A stretch of DNA of 64,000 bases from Paraburkholderia phenazinium (GTDB lineage: Bacteria > Pseudomonadota > Gammaproteobacteria > Burkholderiales > Burkholderiaceae): NCBI RefSeq assembly GCF_900142845.1, contig NZ_FSRU01000001.1:1178001-1242000 (forward strand). Direction: 5' to 3'. Below the pieces are notes generated by a model. That model made no database searches, had not been told where the DNA came from, and saw only the letters and a list, made by a program, of their open reading frames with translations. This document shows positions 1-9,477 of this stretch, one piece after another. Within the stretch, counting starts at the first letter, position 1; every line of letters starts with the position of its first letter. A program made the position numbers and the translations under genes.

Positions 1-1
1 C

Positions 2-178
2 CGTCTGCAGGCCGAGTCGTGCGTGTCGACCTATGTCGTCGAATCGACTTCGGGGCCGCCGCGTAAGTACTACTCATTGACCGGCATCGGCCGTCGCCGA
101 TTGCTGGAAATGCAGGCGGAGTGGCGCAGTTTTGTCGACGAGGTCAACGGCGTGTTGCAGCATCAAATTGAGCAGTAG
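2..178 (+). CDS. PadR-family transcriptional regulator, C-terminal fragment
   Basis: The frame is open from the window edge and ends at TAG 176-178, leaving 58 residues. The segment GPPRKYYSLTGIGRRRL is the typical wing of a PadR winged helix, followed by a C-terminal helix of the kind PadR proteins use for dimerisation. PadR proteins are usually small repressors of a neighbouring transporter or detoxification gene. This one ends 80 bp before the RND efflux operon on the same strand, so local control of the pump is a reasonable inference. The N-terminal recognition helix lies outside the window. Confidence 0.8.
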   Translation, partial: RLQAESCVSTYVVESTSGPPRKYYSLTGIGRRRLLEMQAEWRSFVDEVNGVLQHQIEQ

Positions 179-258
179 GCGGCGATCGGTGGAAGGCCCC
201 GGGGGCATCGGGGTTCGGTCGTTTTCATTCAGTCAAAAAGTAAAAGCAAGCAGGCGAT

Positions 259-1473
259 ATGGCTCTCTTCCAGTGTCTTGATGTGCACGGGCGATGTGCG
301 ACGCGCCCAGGTTTCTGCCTCGGCTCGATGCTCCTTCTGTTGACGCTTGCCGGATGCGCAAAACATCAGGCCGGCGGTGCGGGCGATGCGGCATCGGCAA
401 CCGAAGTCGGTGTGCTGGTCATGGCGCCGCAAAAGATCGTCGAGCGCACCGAGTTGTCCGGACGCCTGTCCGCACTCAATGTCGCCGACGTGCGTCCGCA
501 GATTTCGGGCATCGTGCAAAAGCGGCTGTTTACCGAAGGTGCCGACGTCGCGGCCGGGCAGCCGCTTTACCAGATCGATCCGGCGGTCTACCAGGCCACC
601 TACGATCAGGCCCGCGGCGTGCTGGCGAAGGCTGAAGCGGTGTTGTCGGACGCGAAGGCGAAGTCGAGCCGCTATGCGGAGCTGGTCAAGATCAACGCGG
701 TGAGCAAGCAGGACTACGACGACGCCGTGGCCGCCGTGAACGAAGATCAGGCCGACGTGCTGGCCGATCATGCCTCGCTCGAGTCGGCGCGTATCAATCT
801 GGGCTATACGCGCATCACGAGTCCGATCTCCGGGCAGATCGGCGTGTCGAGCGTGACGGCCGGCGCGCTCGTCACGGCGGAACAAACCACCGCGCTTGCG
901 ACGGTCCAGTCGATTGACCGCATGTATCTCGACGTGACCCGTCCCAGCATCGATTGGTTAAGACTCCGAAAGGCATTCAATGCGGGTCATCTGAAGCGGG
1001 TGGGCGCGCAGGGCGCGGCCGTGCATATCGTGATGGAAGACGGCTCCGATTACGCGCAGCCGGGCACGCTGGCCTTCTCGGACATCACCGTCGATCAGAC
1101 CACCGGATCGGTCACGCTGCGCGTGGTGGTGCCCAATCCCGAGCACGAGCTGCTGCCTGGGATGTTCGTGCGGGCCGATCTGGAAGAGGGGGCCGACGAC
1201 CAGGCCATGCTGGTTCCGCAACTGGCCGTCACCCGTACGCCGGACGGTCAGGCAACGGTCTGGCTGGCCGGCGCCGACGGTAAGGCGCACGCGGCGACCG
1301 TCAAGGCCGAGACGGCCTACGGCGACCGCTGGATCGTTTCGCAGGGCCTGAAGATCGGCGATCGCGTGGTGATCAGCGGCGCCAGCCAGCTTCAGGATGG
1401 AGCACCGGTCACGGTGACCGACACGCATGCCTCCAACGCGCCCGCGGCTAGCGGTGCAGCAGTACACGGTTAA
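259..1473 (+). CDS. RND efflux periplasmic adaptor (membrane fusion lipoprotein)
   Basis: This 404-residue protein is the periplasmic adaptor that links an inner-membrane RND pump to an outer-membrane channel. The N-terminus has a hydrophobic segment ending in a lipobox (LTLAGC, Cys about residue 33), so it should be a lipid-anchored periplasmic protein. Residues about 75-130 hold the first half of the biotinyl-lipoyl domain, followed by a helical hairpin to about residue 180 and the second lipoyl half (SPISGQIGVSSVTAG). The barrel and membrane-proximal domains follow to about residue 370. It is the first gene of an adaptor-pump-channel operon and the pump starts 11 bp after its stop. An internal ATG at 328, just before the hydrophobic stretch, is an alternative start. 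The substrate cannot be read from sequence. Confidence 0.93.
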   Translation: MALFQCLDVHGRCATRPGFCLGSMLLLLTLAGCAKHQAGGAGDAASATEVGVLVMAPQKIVERTELSGRLSALNVADVRPQISGIVQKRLFTEGADVAAGQPLYQIDPAVYQATYDQARGVLAKAEAVLSDAKAKSSRYAELVKINAVSKQDYDDAVAAVNEDQADVLADHASLESARINLGYTRITSPISGQIGVSSVTAGALVTAEQTTALATVQSIDRMYLDVTRPSIDWLRLRKAFNAGHLKRVGAQGAAVHIVMEDGSDYAQPGTLAFSDITVDQTTGSVTLRVVVPNPEHELLPGMFVRADLEEGADDQAMLVPQLAVTRTPDGQATVWLAGADGKAHAATVKAETAYGDRWIVSQGLKIGDRVVISGASQLQDGAPVTVTDTHASNAPAASGAAVHG

Positions 1474-1484
1474 CCGGGGAAGAA

Positions 1485-4400
1485 ATGGCACGTTTTTTCA
1501 TCGATAGGCCGGTACTGGCCTGGGTCATCGCGTTCGTCATCATGATCGCCGGCGTGCTGGCCGTGCGTTCGATGCCGATCGAGCAATACCCGTCGGTCGC
1601 GCCGCCCGTCATCCAGATTGTCGCGACCTACCCGGGGGCTTCGGCCGACACCGTGGCCGCCAACGTCACGCAGGTGATCGAGCAGAGCCTCAGCGGCATC
1701 GATCATCTGCTCTATATGTCGTCGACCAGCAGCAATGCCGGCCAGGCCACCATCACGCTGACGCTCGAACCAGGGGCCAACGCCGACATCGCGCAGATGC
1801 AGGTGCAAAACAAGGTGAGCCAGGTGTCCGCCTTGCTGCCGCTGGTGGTCGAGCAACAGGGCATCAACGTTTCGAAAGCGAGCAGCAGCTTTCTGATGGT
1901 GGTGTCGCTGTCGTCGCGTAGCGGGCGGCTGAACTCGATCGAACTCGGCAATCTGCTGGCGAGCCAGCTTCAGGACCCCATCACCGAAATCAACGGCGTC
2001 GGCGGCGTTAACCTGTTTTCGCCGCAGCACGCGATGCGCATCTGGTTGAACCCGCTCAAGCTGCATAGCTTCGGCTTGACGGCGAGCGACGTGACGACCG
2101 CGATCGCCAACCAGAACGTCGAGACCTCGGTCGGTGAACTGGGCGGGTCGCCGGCCACCGCATCCCAGGCGATCAACGCCACCATCACCGCCTCTAGCCT
2201 GATGCGCAACGCGGAGCAGTTCGGCGACATTCTGCTGCGCGTGAACAGCAACGGTTCCAAGGTACGGCTGAAGGACGTCGCACGCGTCGAGGTGGGCGGC
2301 GATACCTACGACATCGTGTCGCGCATGGGCGGCAGGCCGGCAGCAGCCCTCGCGATCGAGCTGGCCACCGGCGCCAACGCGATGGCCGTGGCGACCGCCG
2401 TGCGTGCACGCGTCGACGAGCTGAAAGCGCAGCTACCCGCCGACGTCGAAGTCGACTACCCGTTCGACACGACGCCGTTCGTGAAAATTTCGATCGTCGA
2501 TGTCATGAAGACGCTGATCGAATCGGTGGTTCTCGTGTTCCTCGTCATGCTGGTTTTTCTGCGCAGCGTGCGCACGACGCTGATTCCGGCCGTGGTGATC
2601 CCGATTGCGCTGCTCGGCACCTGCATCGTGCTATGGGTGGCCGGCATGTCGCTCAACGTACTGTCGATGTTCGCCGTCGTGCTGGCGATCGGCCTGCTGG
2701 TCGACGACGCGATCGTGGTGGTCGAGAACGTCGACCGGATGATGCGGGAAGAAGGATTGAGTCCGCGCGACGCCACCCGCAAGGCGATGAAGCAGATCAC
2801 CGGCGCACTGGTGGGCATCACGACCGTGCTGACCGCGGTGTTTATCCCCATGGCCTTCTTCTCCGGGTCGACCGGCGGCATTTACCGTCAGTTCTCCGTG
2901 ACGATTGTGGCGGCGATGGTGTTGTCGTTGCTGCTGGCGCTCACCTTGACGCCCGCCCTGTGCGCCACCGTGCTCAAACCGGCCCGTAACGACGATGCGG
3001 CCCATACCGGACGTGTGGCCCGCTTCATCGAGCACGGCATCGAGCGTTATCGCGGCTGGCTGGCGGCGTTTCTTGCGCGCCCGGTGCGCTTCGTGGTGCT
3101 TTTCGGTGTGATCGTCGTGGCGCTCGCCTGGCTGATGAGTGGGCTGCCCACCTCGTATCTGCCCGACGAGGATCAAGGCGTGGTGGTGGTGCTGGTGTCG
3201 ACGCCGGTCGGCACGCCGATGTCCGTGACGGACCGGACGGTCAAGCTGGCTGAGGACTACTTCATGCATCATGAGCCGGGCACGGACAAGGTGTTGGCGA
3301 TCGACGGCTTCAGCTTCAATGGACAAGGCCAGAACAATGCGATCCTGTTTGTCAGCCTGAAGGACTGGAGTCAGCGCAGCGGCGCCGATCAGCAGGCGAG
3401 CGCCATCCTGAACCGCGCGAACGCGCATTTCGCTTCGTTGCGCGACGCGCAGGTGTTTGCCGTGAACCTGCCGGCTATCCCGAGTCTGGGCAACCAGAGC
3501 GGTCTCGATTTCGAGGTCGAGGATCGCGCGGGGTTGGGACACGAGCGGCTATTGCAAGCGCGCAATATGCTGATGGGACTCGCCGCGAAAAATGCCACGC
3601 TTGCGCAGACGCATCCGGCCGGACTGGACGACACGCCGCAATTCCATGTCGACATCGATCGCGAGAAGGCCAGCGCGCTCGGCCTGTCGATCGCGGATAT
3701 CAACAACACGCTCGAGATCGCTTTCGGCTCGGCCTACGTGAACAACTACGTCGACACGGGGCGAATCCAGCGTGTGTTCGTGCAGGCCGACGCACCGTAC
3801 CGGATGATGCCGGACGATATCGGCCAATGGTACGTGCGAACGGTCGCGGGGGATGGGCTGGTGTCGACATCCGGTCCCGGCACGGTCAGCTATGACGGGC
3901 AGATGGTGCCGTTCTCCGCCTTCTCGACCACCCGCTGGACATTCGGCTCGCCGCAGATCGAGCGCTACAACCATATGCTGTCGATGGAAATGACCGCGCA
4001 GACAGGCCCGGGCGCGAGTACCGGCGACGCGATGAAGGCGATCGAAAAAATCGCCGCGCAACTGCCCAAAGGCTTCTCCGTGGAATGGACCGGCCAGTCC
4101 TACCAGGAGGTCTTATCCAACTCGCAGTCGCTGTATCTCTACGGCATCTCGATCGTGATTGTGTTCCTGTGCCTCGCCGGCCTCTATGAAAGCTGGAGCA
4201 TGCCGTTCGCGGTGCTGCTGGTGGTGCCGCTGGGGGCTCTGGGGGCCGTGCTGGCCGTGACGCTGCGAGGCATGCCTAACGACATCTATTTCAAGGTGGG
4301 GCTGCTCACGACGATCGGTCTCGCCACCAAGAACGCGATTCTGATCATCGAGTTCGCCAAGGAGTTGCACGAGCAGGGGCGCGACCTGATGGATGCGGCG

Positions 4401-4661
4401 CTCGAAGCGGCGCGCTTGCGGGTCAAGCCGATCCTGATGACGTCGATCGCGTTCGTATTCGGCGTGCTGCCGCTCGTTTTCAGCGACGGCGCCGGTGCCG
4501 AGAGCCGGCGCGCGATCGGCACGGCAGTGGCGGGCGGCATGTTTGGCGCGACGGTGCTGGCGGTCTTTTACGTGCCGCTGTTTTTTATTCTGGTGCGCAA
4601 GCTATTCAAGGCGCGCAAGTTGCATTCCGATACGACTAACCCGGCGGAGTCCGAGCAATGA
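1485..4661 (+). CDS. RND multidrug efflux pump, inner-membrane subunit (HAE1/AcrB-MexF type)
   Basis: The 1058-residue protein has the usual length and layout of HAE1 pumps. There is an N-terminal transmembrane helix (MARFFIDRPVLAWVIAFVIM), a large periplasmic loop, a bundle of helices around residues 340-560, a second periplasmic loop, and a final helix bundle from about residue 885. The motif GLLVDDAIVVVENV in TM4 carries the paired aspartates of proton translocation. Sequence such as SYLPDEDQG matches the start of the second porter loop. It exports hydrophobic compounds from the periplasm or inner leaflet using the proton gradient. Its stop overlaps the ATG of the channel gene (ATGA), so the two are probably translationally coupled. 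Confidence 0.96.
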   Translation: MARFFIDRPVLAWVIAFVIMIAGVLAVRSMPIEQYPSVAPPVIQIVATYPGASADTVAANVTQVIEQSLSGIDHLLYMSSTSSNAGQATITLTLEPGANADIAQMQVQNKVSQVSALLPLVVEQQGINVSKASSSFLMVVSLSSRSGRLNSIELGNLLASQLQDPITEINGVGGVNLFSPQHAMRIWLNPLKLHSFGLTASDVTTAIANQNVETSVGELGGSPATASQAINATITASSLMRNAEQFGDILLRVNSNGSKVRLKDVARVEVGGDTYDIVSRMGGRPAAALAIELATGANAMAVATAVRARVDELKAQLPADVEVDYPFDTTPFVKISIVDVMKTLIESVVLVFLVMLVFLRSVRTTLIPAVVIPIALLGTCIVLWVAGMSLNVLSMFAVVLAIGLLVDDAIVVVENVDRMMREEGLSPRDATRKAMKQITGALVGITTVLTAVFIPMAFFSGSTGGIYRQFSVTIVAAMVLSLLLALTLTPALCATVLKPARNDDAAHTGRVARFIEHGIERYRGWLAAFLARPVRFVVLFGVIVVALAWLMSGLPTSYLPDEDQGVVVVLVSTPVGTPMSVTDRTVKLAEDYFMHHEPGTDKVLAIDGFSFNGQGQNNAILFVSLKDWSQRSGADQQASAILNRANAHFASLRDAQVFAVNLPAIPSLGNQSGLDFEVEDRAGLGHERLLQARNMLMGLAAKNATLAQTHPAGLDDTPQFHVDIDREKASALGLSIADINNTLEIAFGSAYVNNYVDTGRIQRVFVQADAPYRMMPDDIGQWYVRTVAGDGLVSTSGPGTVSYDGQMVPFSAFSTTRWTFGSPQIERYNHMLSMEMTAQTGPGASTGDAMKAIEKIAAQLPKGFSVEWTGQSYQEVLSNSQSLYLYGISIVIVFLCLAGLYESWSMPFAVLLVVPLGALGAVLAVTLRGMPNDIYFKVGLLTTIGLATKNAILIIEFAKELHEQGRDLMDAALEAARLRVKPILMTSIAFVFGVLPLVFSDGAGAESRRAIGTAVAGGMFGATVLAVFYVPLFFILVRKLFKARKLHSDTTNPAESEQ

Positions 4662-6076
4662 AGCGGCGTCTTCTTGGCAGCGTGTTATGCATCATCGGCC
4701 TGTGCTCCTGCACGCTGGAGCCTGACTACAAGCGCCCCGCCTTGCCGGTGGTGTCGGCCTGGTCCGATGCGGCGGGCGTAGCGGGCGCGTCGTCCGCCGC
4801 GGCCGCGGATGCGGCGAATCCTCCGGCGCCGCTCGCGGCCGACGTGGACTGGCGAACCTTTTTCCAGGATCCCACGTTGCAGCAACTGATCGGCCTTGCG
4901 CTCGACAACAATCGCGACCTGCGCGTGGCTGCGCTGAATGTGGCCCAATACGAAGCGCAATACCGCATCGCGCGGTCGGCACTCCTGCCGACCATCGACG
5001 CCACGGGCGCGGTGGACAACACACGCGCGCTCGGCCTCACATCGAAAGAAAGCAGCGTGACGCTGGGCGAGACGTCGTGGGAGCTCGATTTTTTCGGGCG
5101 TCTGCGCAGCCTCAAGCACCAGGCGCTCGAGCAATATCTGGCAACCGACGCTTCGCAAGCCAGCACGCGCATCAGCCTGATTGCGACCGTCGCGACCGAT
5201 TATTTTCAATGGCTGGCCGATCAATCGCTGCTCGAGGTGGCGACGGCGACGGCCGAGGCCGACCGGCAGACGTATGAGGTCAATCTGAAAAGCGAGCAGA
5301 TCGGCAATGCGTCGATGCAGGATGTGCGGCAGGCGGAATCGGAATATGCGAGCGTGCGTTCGAGCCTGATCGCCGACCGCCGCGCGGTGGCGCAGGACCT
5401 CAACAACCTGGTGGCGGTGATCGGCTGTCCTGTTCCCGACGGCCTGCTGAAGAGCGGTGCGCTCGACGCCGCACAACTGCCGCCGGTGAGCGCCGGTGTG
5501 CCCTCCGACCTGTTGACGCGGCGGCCCGACATCCTCGAGGCGGAACATACGTTGAAAGCCGCCAACGCGAACGTGGGGGCGGCCCGCGCGGCCTTTTTCC
5601 CCGCGATCCAGTTGACCGCTTCGGCGGGCACGGCGAGCACCGCGCTGTCCGGGTTGTTCAAGGCGGCGACCGGCGCGTGGACCTTCGCACCCACGGTGAC
5701 GATGCCGATCTTCGACTATGGGAACAATCGAGCCGCGCTCGACGTCGCGAAGATCCAGACGCAGATCGACGTCGCCAATTACGAAAAGGCGATTCAGACG
5801 GCCTTCAAGGAAGTGGCGAACGCGCTTGCCGGACGCACGACGTATGTCGATCAGGTGGCGTCGGACCGCGAATACGTATCGGCGTCGACGCATTACGACG
5901 AGCTGGCGCAGGCGCGCTATCGAGCGGGGACCGACAGTTTCCTGGTCCTGCTCGATGCCGAACGCACGCTTTATACGGCGAGGCAGCAACTGGTCAACGA
6001 CCGCTTCGCGGAACTGAGCAATCTGATTACGCTCTATAAGGCCCTGGGCGGCGGGTGGGCTAGTCCTGCCGCATAG
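4658..6076 (+). CDS. Efflux outer-membrane channel lipoprotein (NodT/OprM family)
   Basis: This 472-residue protein is the TolC-like exit duct of the RND system. The N-terminus (LGSVLCIIGLCSC) is a lipoprotein signal with Cys near residue 18, followed by the typical LEPDYKRP. Two outer-membrane efflux repeats are visible. The first contains DNNRDLRVAALNVAQYEAQY and WELDFFGRLRSLK, and the second contains RRPDILEAEHTLKAANANVG and a helical C-terminus. The start overlaps the pump stop by 4 bp. The 3' end overlaps the convergent rhodanese gene by 17 bp, so no terminator separates them. It completes a self-sufficient tripartite pump. Confidence 0.95.
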   Translation: MKRRLLGSVLCIIGLCSCTLEPDYKRPALPVVSAWSDAAGVAGASSAAAADAANPPAPLAADVDWRTFFQDPTLQQLIGLALDNNRDLRVAALNVAQYEAQYRIARSALLPTIDATGAVDNTRALGLTSKESSVTLGETSWELDFFGRLRSLKHQALEQYLATDASQASTRISLIATVATDYFQWLADQSLLEVATATAEADRQTYEVNLKSEQIGNASMQDVRQAESEYASVRSSLIADRRAVAQDLNNLVAVIGCPVPDGLLKSGALDAAQLPPVSAGVPSDLLTRRPDILEAEHTLKAANANVGAARAAFFPAIQLTASAGTASTALSGLFKAATGAWTFAPTVTMPIFDYGNNRAALDVAKIQTQIDVANYEKAIQTAFKEVANALAGRTTYVDQVASDREYVSASTHYDELAQARYRAGTDSFLVLLDAERTLYTARQQLVNDRFAELSNLITLYKALGGGWASPAA

Positions 6077-6494
6077 GGGCAATCGCTTCGCTGCTGTCAT
6101 TGGCCAATTCGAAGCCTTCGTCCAGCCAGCCGGCGATGCCGCCGATCATCAGCTTGACCGGCCGCCCCAATTGCGCGAGACGGATCGCGCCACGTGTCGC
6201 GCCGTTGCAATGCGGCCCGGCGCAATAGGTGACGAACAGTGTGTCGTCAGGGTAATCCACGAGCTTCGAAGCGACGATCTTGCCGTGCGGCAGATTGATC
6301 GCGCCGGGGATATGTCCTTGCAGATAGAGCGTGGGGCTGCGCACGTCGAGCAGCACGAAACCGGGCGTGCCGCTGGCGTACGCGGCGAACACGTCCGAGC
6401 AATCGGTTTCGAAGCGCAGCGAGGCCTCGAAGTGTGCGAGCGCGCTGGCGCTGTCCGCTGCGGCGAGGGTTGTGACGGCGTTGCTGGACGACAT
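6060..6494 (-). CDS. Rhodanese-like sulfurtransferase
   Basis: This single rhodanese domain has 144 residues. The CH2A-like motif LLDVRSPTLYLQGHIPGAI lies at about residues 48-66 and the active-site loop contains YCAGPHCNGAT, with candidate catalytic Cys91 and a second Cys96. The ATG at 6494 was chosen because an AGGAG stands 8 bp upstream; an upstream in-frame start at 6617 would run into the divergent regulator. Rhodaneses move sulfane sulfur or reduce selenium, arsenic or peroxide species. Its divergent neighbour is an FtrA-like regulator, a pairing I recall from other proteobacteria. The natural substrate is unknown. Confidence 0.88.
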   Translation of the reverse strand: MSSSNAVTTLAAADSASALAHFEASLRFETDCSDVFAAYASGTPGFVLLDVRSPTLYLQGHIPGAINLPHGKIVASKLVDYPDDTLFVTYCAGPHCNGATRGAIRLAQLGRPVKLMIGGIAGWLDEGFELANDSSEAIAPMRQD

Positions 6495-6615
6495 GGCCGG
6501 ACTCCTGAATGAGCGACGAGTGAACGATAGATAAGCGATAGACGAGCCGTCATTGTTGACGACTGCCATTCCGTGCGACAGTGGCGCAATCGTCAATCTC
6601 CGGTAACATCGCGCC

Positions 6616-7584
6616 ATGCAAGATCATCTCGTCGTCGCGCTGGTTTACGACCGGCTCTGCACCTTCGAATTCGGTTGCGTCACCGAACTGTTCGCGCTCG
6701 AGCGGCCCGAACTGGAACTCGACTGGTACCGCTTTGCGGCCTGCGCCGTCGAGCCGGGACCGCTGCGCGCCGCGGGCGGCATCACCGTTGCGGCGCCGTA
6801 CTCGCTGCGGCTGCTCGATCGCGCCGCGACGATCGTCGTGCCAGGCTGGCGCGATGCCGACGAGTTGCCGCCCGCCCCCTTGCTGAAGAAAATCCGCGCC
6901 GCTTACCAGCGTGGCGCACGGCTCTGCTCGATCTGCTCGGGCGTCTTCGTGCTGGCCGCGGCGGGCGTGCTCGACGGCAAAACGGTCACTACGCATTGGC
7001 GCTATGCCGACAAGCTGCAGCAACGCTATCGGCAACTGCGGGTGCAGCCGGACGCGCTGTACGTCGACGAAGGGCAGGTCATGACCTCGGCGGGCTCGGC
7101 GGCCGGCCTCGATATGCTGCTGCATCTGGTGCGGCGCGACTACGGCAGTGCCGTCGCCAACCGGGTGGCCCAGCGGCTGGTGGTGCCGCCGCATCGCGAG
7201 GGCGGTCAGGCGCAGTTCGTGCCGCGGCCCATGTTGCCGGACGAGGGCGGCCGGGTCGCAAGGCTAATGGACTGGATTCGGGCTAACCCTGCCTTGCCGC
7301 ACACCTTGCGCTCGCTAGCCGAACGCGCCGCCATGAGTCCGCGCACGCTGCAGCGCCAGTTTCACGATGCAACAGGAATGGCGCCCTATGAGTGGCTCGT
7401 GCGTGAACGCGTGGCGCTTGCGCGCGAGTTGCTGGAGTCGCAGAACGCGATGTCCATGGCGCGGGTCGCGCAAACGGCCGGGTTCGGCTCGGAAGAGTCG
7501 CTGCGCCGTCACTTCCGCCGCATTGCCTTGACGAGTCCGGGGGCCTACCGCAAGAAGTTTGGCGTGGAGGTGGGGGGAGGGTGA
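6616..7584 (+). CDS. ftrA: FtrA/GlxA-type transcriptional regulator (DJ-1/PfpI domain plus AraC HTH)
   Basis: The protein has 322 residues in two parts. Residues 1-190 form a DJ-1/PfpI-like amidotransferase fold with a nucleophile-elbow-like SICSGVFVLAAAG. Residues 215-320 form an AraC double helix-turn-helix, with LAERAAMSPRTLQRQFHDATG and VAQTAGFGSEESLRRHFRR. Members of this group sense a metabolite through the PfpI domain, or have lost catalysis, and activate an adjacent gene. It is divergent from the rhodanese at 6060-6494, with about 120 bp between their starts, which probably contains the shared promoter. The symbol follows the FtrA-rhodanese association and is tentative. Confidence 0.85.
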   Translation: MQDHLVVALVYDRLCTFEFGCVTELFALERPELELDWYRFAACAVEPGPLRAAGGITVAAPYSLRLLDRAATIVVPGWRDADELPPAPLLKKIRAAYQRGARLCSICSGVFVLAAAGVLDGKTVTTHWRYADKLQQRYRQLRVQPDALYVDEGQVMTSAGSAAGLDMLLHLVRRDYGSAVANRVAQRLVVPPHREGGQAQFVPRPMLPDEGGRVARLMDWIRANPALPHTLRSLAERAAMSPRTLQRQFHDATGMAPYEWLVRERVALARELLESQNAMSMARVAQTAGFGSEESLRRHFRRIALTSPGAYRKKFGVEVGGG

Positions 7585-7717
7585 TTGGGGTTCGCGCAAT
7601 CGTCAATTTTCTGTCAGCATCACTAGCAGCGCCCGAACCTGCGACGATGTCCTCATGGAGCGAGGCGCTGATGCAAGATGCCTGTTGTCGAGTGCGCGAT
7701 TCCCAACCCGTCCACCC

Positions 7718-8632
7718 ATGCGTGCAAACCCTTTCGCCGTTGTTGCTGTTCTCGCCGTGCTAGTGCCGTCGCTCGTTGCCGCTCAGGCATTCGAGAGCGG
7801 TTCGCGCGCCGAGTTGTACCGGCGCTACGTACTCGCCGGCAAGGATGTGCAGTGCCGCACCAACGCCTCGTGCGCGGCGCTGGGCGTCGCGGCGCTCGAT
7901 GCGGGGCGCATCAAGGATGCGCAGTCGCTGGTCGATATGGAATCCATGCTGGCGGATGCCGCCACCTTGCAGGCCGAAGAGGACAACTCGCCGAAGGCGA
8001 TCAACTCGGCGCACGCGCGGGTGGCGATGGCGCTGATCCATCAGGGCGATGTGCAGGCGAGCCTGGGTGCGTTTTCGAACGCCCGTTTGTACTACCGCAC
8101 TGCCGCAAGCAGCGGCAAGGACGCGCCGGACGACGTCATGCTGAGCCGTGTCGTCGCGCTCGCGCAGCAACGTCTTGCAGGGGTCGCGGACAAGCAGGTG
8201 GTGCAGGGCTTGCCTGCCTCCGGCGTGCAGTTTGCGCGCTATCTGAAGCTGGGCGCGTGGAGCAACCTCACGTTGACGCCGCTCAAAGGGCGTCGCGGCG
8301 TGTACCGGCTCCTGGCCGAGTTTCTCTATCCGAGCGTCAGCGGCGACGGCCAGCCGGTGGCCAGTCGCGGGATCCTGCTGGCGAACGTGCGCTTTTATGG
8401 CGCGATCGCGCGGGTCGTCATTTCGGATCAGCCGCAAGGTACGCCGCTCGATGCGACCGCGAAAGTGACCAACCTCGCCGCGTACGATGGACACGCCGAC
8501 AAGTGCCTCGTCGAGTTCAGGCTCGCCGAGCCGGAGACGCTCGATGTGGCGACGCACGGTTCCGCGGCGGCATGCGGATTCGGTCCCAAAGTGACGGCCG
8601 ACGGCCGATATTATCTAAAGACGGGTTCCTGA
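7718..8632 (+). CDS. Secreted protein of unknown function
   Basis: This 304-residue protein belongs to no family I recognise. The ATG at 7718 begins a clear signal peptide (MRANPFAVVAVLAVLVPSLVAAQA), with probable cleavage after residue 22-24. In-frame ORF upstream of that has no signal-like character. The mature part opens with an alpha-helical, Ala-rich half to about residue 155 resembling TPR-like helical pairs, and includes two cysteines (QCRTNASC). The second half looks beta-rich (GRRGVYRLLAEFLYP, GILLANVRFYGAIARVVI) and could be a ligand-binding or assembly domain. It lies 30 bp upstream of the DUF4239 membrane protein gene, with which it may be co-transcribed. Confidence 0.7.
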   Translation: MRANPFAVVAVLAVLVPSLVAAQAFESGSRAELYRRYVLAGKDVQCRTNASCAALGVAALDAGRIKDAQSLVDMESMLADAATLQAEEDNSPKAINSAHARVAMALIHQGDVQASLGAFSNARLYYRTAASSGKDAPDDVMLSRVVALAQQRLAGVADKQVVQGLPASGVQFARYLKLGAWSNLTLTPLKGRRGVYRLLAEFLYPSVSGDGQPVASRGILLANVRFYGAIARVVISDQPQGTPLDATAKVTNLAAYDGHADKCLVEFRLAEPETLDVATHGSAAACGFGPKVTADGRYYLKTGS

Positions 8633-8662
8633 ACCTGGGTCTCTGACTATCGGGGTGAGCGT

Positions 8663-9430
8663 ATGCGCAATGCAATGGACTACCCATCGGTGGTGTTCGT
8701 TTCGACGCTGGTGGCGATGTCTTTGTCGGCATGGATTGGGGCGGGCGTGCTCCGGCGCGTGAAAAGCCTGACGGCGGAATCGCGCGAGGATTTCAATGTG
8801 GTTCAGGCGGCCACGCTGACGCTGCTTGCGCTGATGATCGGCTTCAGTTTTTCGATGGCGGTGGGCCGTTACGATCAGCGCAAGAACTACGAAGAAGAAG
8901 AGGCCAATGCCATCGGCACGGAATATGTGCGGGCCGATCTGCTGCCCTCCGCGGATGCGCAGCAGGTGCGTGCGCTCTTGAGCCGCTATATCGAGCAACG
9001 CGTGTTGTTCTATCAGACGCGCGATGTTCAGGAGCTCGAACGGATCAACGCCACCACCATGCAACTGCAAGCCGGACTCTGGGCTGCGGTTCGCGACGCC
9101 GCCGCGGCCCAGCCGAATCCCGTGACCACGCTGGCGGTGGCCGGCATGAACGAGGTGCTGAACTCGCAGGGCTACACCCAGGCCGCGTGGTGGAACCGCA
9201 TTCCGCTTGCTGCGTGGGGGTTGATGGTGGCGATTGCGGTGTGCTGCAATCTGCTGGTCGGTTACGGCGCGCGCACCGCCAAAGTGAGCCTGACGCTGCT
9301 GGTGGTGTTGCCGGTGGTGGTCGCCACCTCGTTTGCGCTGATCGCGGATATCGACAGCCCGCGTGGCGGCATCATTCGTGTGAGTCCGATCAACCTCGTC
9401 AGCACGGCGCAATCGCTGCGGCCGAGCTAA
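8663..9430 (+). CDS. DUF4239 (bestrophin-like) membrane protein
   Basis: The 255-residue inner-membrane protein has two N-terminal hydrophobic helices (about residues 8-28 and 48-68), a long soluble helical segment (residues 70-180, with YEEEEANAIGTEYVRADLLP), and two C-terminal helices (about 185-235). The pattern and the NAIGTEY segment match DUF4239, which is distantly related to bestrophin-type channels. Function is unproven; ion conductance is only a family-level suggestion. It probably forms a small operon with the secreted protein gene at 7718. A perfect 13-bp hairpin follows the stop and separates it from the convergent gene. Confidence 0.75.
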   Translation: MRNAMDYPSVVFVSTLVAMSLSAWIGAGVLRRVKSLTAESREDFNVVQAATLTLLALMIGFSFSMAVGRYDQRKNYEEEEANAIGTEYVRADLLPSADAQQVRALLSRYIEQRVLFYQTRDVQELERINATTMQLQAGLWAAVRDAAAAQPNPVTTLAVAGMNEVLNSQGYTQAAWWNRIPLAAWGLMVAIAVCCNLLVGYGARTAKVSLTLLVVLPVVVATSFALIADIDSPRGGIIRVSPINLVSTAQSLRPS

Positions 9431-9440
9431 CAGACTTCAT

Positions 9441-9470
9441 GCGACTGCCCGCCGCATGGCGGGCAGTCGC
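9441..9470. terminator. Perfect 13-bp inverted repeat between convergent genes
   Basis: GCGACTGCCCGCC at 9441-9453 pairs perfectly with GGCGGGCAGTCGC at 9458-9470 around a GCAT loop. It sits between the stops of two convergent genes. There is no T-run on either side, so it may slow or stabilise transcripts rather than act as a textbook intrinsic terminator. Confidence 0.6.
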
Positions 9471-9477
9471 GACGAGC

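Noticed and set aside
4685..6100. 471-codon leftward frame opposite the outer-membrane channel gene
   Set aside because: It is antisense to a protein with clear lipobox and efflux repeats; no domain or ribosome site supports it.
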